From contig CM074863.1 of assembly GCA_037501455.1 (NCBI GenBank), positions 14,442,001 through 14,506,000 on the forward strand: a stretch of 64,000 nucleotides of DNA, in the 5' to 3' direction. The translations under genes were made by a program, and so were the position numbers. Positions 62,861-64,000 of this stretch are shown piece by piece. Position 1 is the stretch's first letter; each line of letters starts with the position of its first letter. This DNA is from Lantana camara. Taxonomy: Eukaryota; Streptophyta; Magnoliopsida; Lamiales; Verbenaceae. The notes beneath the pieces are model-generated. The model ran no database searches. It was given only the letters and a program-made list of their open reading frames with translations, and was not told the DNA's origin.

Positions 62861-64000
62861 CAATTTGTTGAATTAATTAAACTGAATTTACAGTGAGTTG
62901 TGAGTATTTCATATATTGATAATTAATGACGTGTGGTGGTATTCTTATATGAAATGTATTTCATAGGAAAAGACTTTGAATACCGAAATCACGTGTCATT
63001 AAAGTTCTAGTCGACAAGATAAATATGTTCTTATCAAGACTATAATGTGGTTATATAAGATTATTAGTCTTTCGTCATAGGGAATGGTGATTCCGATTAT
63101 AACACGTTGATGATTTTCAATGGGATTGGAAATATCGAACTGGACCACTGAGATTATTTATTTTATACTGCTATACAAAATGAATAAAATCTCAGGAAGC
63201 ATTGTACTCTTAATCCTGATAATGTTTCAGCTTTAGGCATGTAGTGTTAGTCACTGTAATATACTCGAAGTGAGGTCTCGGTAACGGGTGGCCAAAATAC
63301 TTTGTATGATTCGGTGACAACATGAAATGTGCTAAAGAGTTATATTGATCGAGGAATCTGTGGCCTTACTGGAAGGTAAAAGATATCCCTGAAATAGATT
63401 TGCAAAAGTTTCGAATTAAGACTTTGGTCAAAGCACTTCGCGTGATACGTCACCGAAGTTGAATGATGAATGTGTTTTACATACAGAGAATTTGAACTTA
63501 AGGCGAATCAATAAATTTCAAATTAGAGATGAAAAATAAATGATAGTAGTTGCATTTATTTTTCATGGATATCTACATGGAGGAGTAAAATGCGAAATTA
63601 TTCTAGATTGAGAAATTCGTGAATAATTTAATTAATTTTAGAGTGCAACAATATTTATTTAGTGGAATTAAATATTGTTAAACGGTAATTAATTACTATC
63701 ATGAGATGATAATATAGTAACCCTTTTGGATCTAAAATTAATTAGTCCTGCAAGTCCCCCTGCAAGCCCCAATTGAAAACCCGAAGAGAAAATATTAAAA
63801 GGAGAAAGAGAAATAAATTTTCAAAATGTTTAAAAATAGCCAAGGGATTTATTTAAGAACTAAATCAAAGTTCCAAGAGTTGGAAATGCCCAAAATTTTA
63901 TTTTGGAGAAAATAAAATTTAAAAATAAATAAATAAAAATCTGACGTGGCATGCCAAGTCAGCGGGTTGGGTCCCAGTTGGTGCTAATGCAGCGCCGCGT
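62861..64000. other. unclassified DNA to the window end
   Basis: No ORF above 60 codons and no recognised element. The texture (short AT-rich tracts, GGTAACGGGTGGCC near 63281) suggests another degraded retrotransposon, but I cannot place it. Confidence 0.3.

Overview
The window is nuclear DNA of a flowering plant, most likely a eudicot: genes are split by GT-AG introns in an AT-rich background packed with plant transposons. The species cannot be named from the sequence. Four host genes look intact: a 19-exon NADP-malic enzyme (9682-13616, +), a single-exon DUF641/GIL1-type gene (15865-17178, -), a small RING-H2 gene (19289-19624, -) and an 8-exon full-size ABCB (MDR/PGP) transporter (54123-59793, -). 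A second RING-like gene (48492-49223, +) lacks the end of its finger.

The first 8.8 kb is an endogenous pararetrovirus (Caulimoviridae) with soymovirus/caulimovirus-like gene order: small ORFs, a coiled-coil ORF, coat protein with a zinc knuckle, protease-RT-RNase H, viroplasmin/transactivator, promoter with an as-1 element and TATA box, movement protein, an initiator-Met tRNA primer site, then three more small ORFs. Coat protein, polymerase and movement ORFs are open. The transactivator frame has one internal stop and the coiled-coil ORF is split between two frames. The small-ORF block appears on both sides, possibly as diverged copies.

From 13.6 to 54 kb the window is mostly transposons and broken genes. 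Two fold-back MULE elements share ends and carry 9-bp target duplications (14018-15588, 37318-37490). Ty3/gypsy fragments fill about 20.6-26.5 kb. A TOP6A (SPO11-3-like) pseudogene is cut by a 3.9-kb hAT element with 8-bp target duplications, whose transposase has a single internal stop. A decayed MuDR-type transposase lies beside seven 118-bp repeats. Two DBP5/LOS4-like DEAD-box helicase pseudogenes follow. The first ends at a rearrangement junction with a templated filler, and the second is split by a 6.9-kb copia element with nearly identical LTRs but dead coding. A 4.2-kb hAT-like element holding a 1.8-kb minisatellite lies at 49740-53940.

The last 4 kb hold a broken 5' duplicate of the ABCB gene, the end of a gypsy pol gene with the start of its LTR, and unclassified DNA. 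The host genes do not form a pathway. The interest lies in the viral insertion next to a working metabolic gene and in readable insertion, duplication and decay events.
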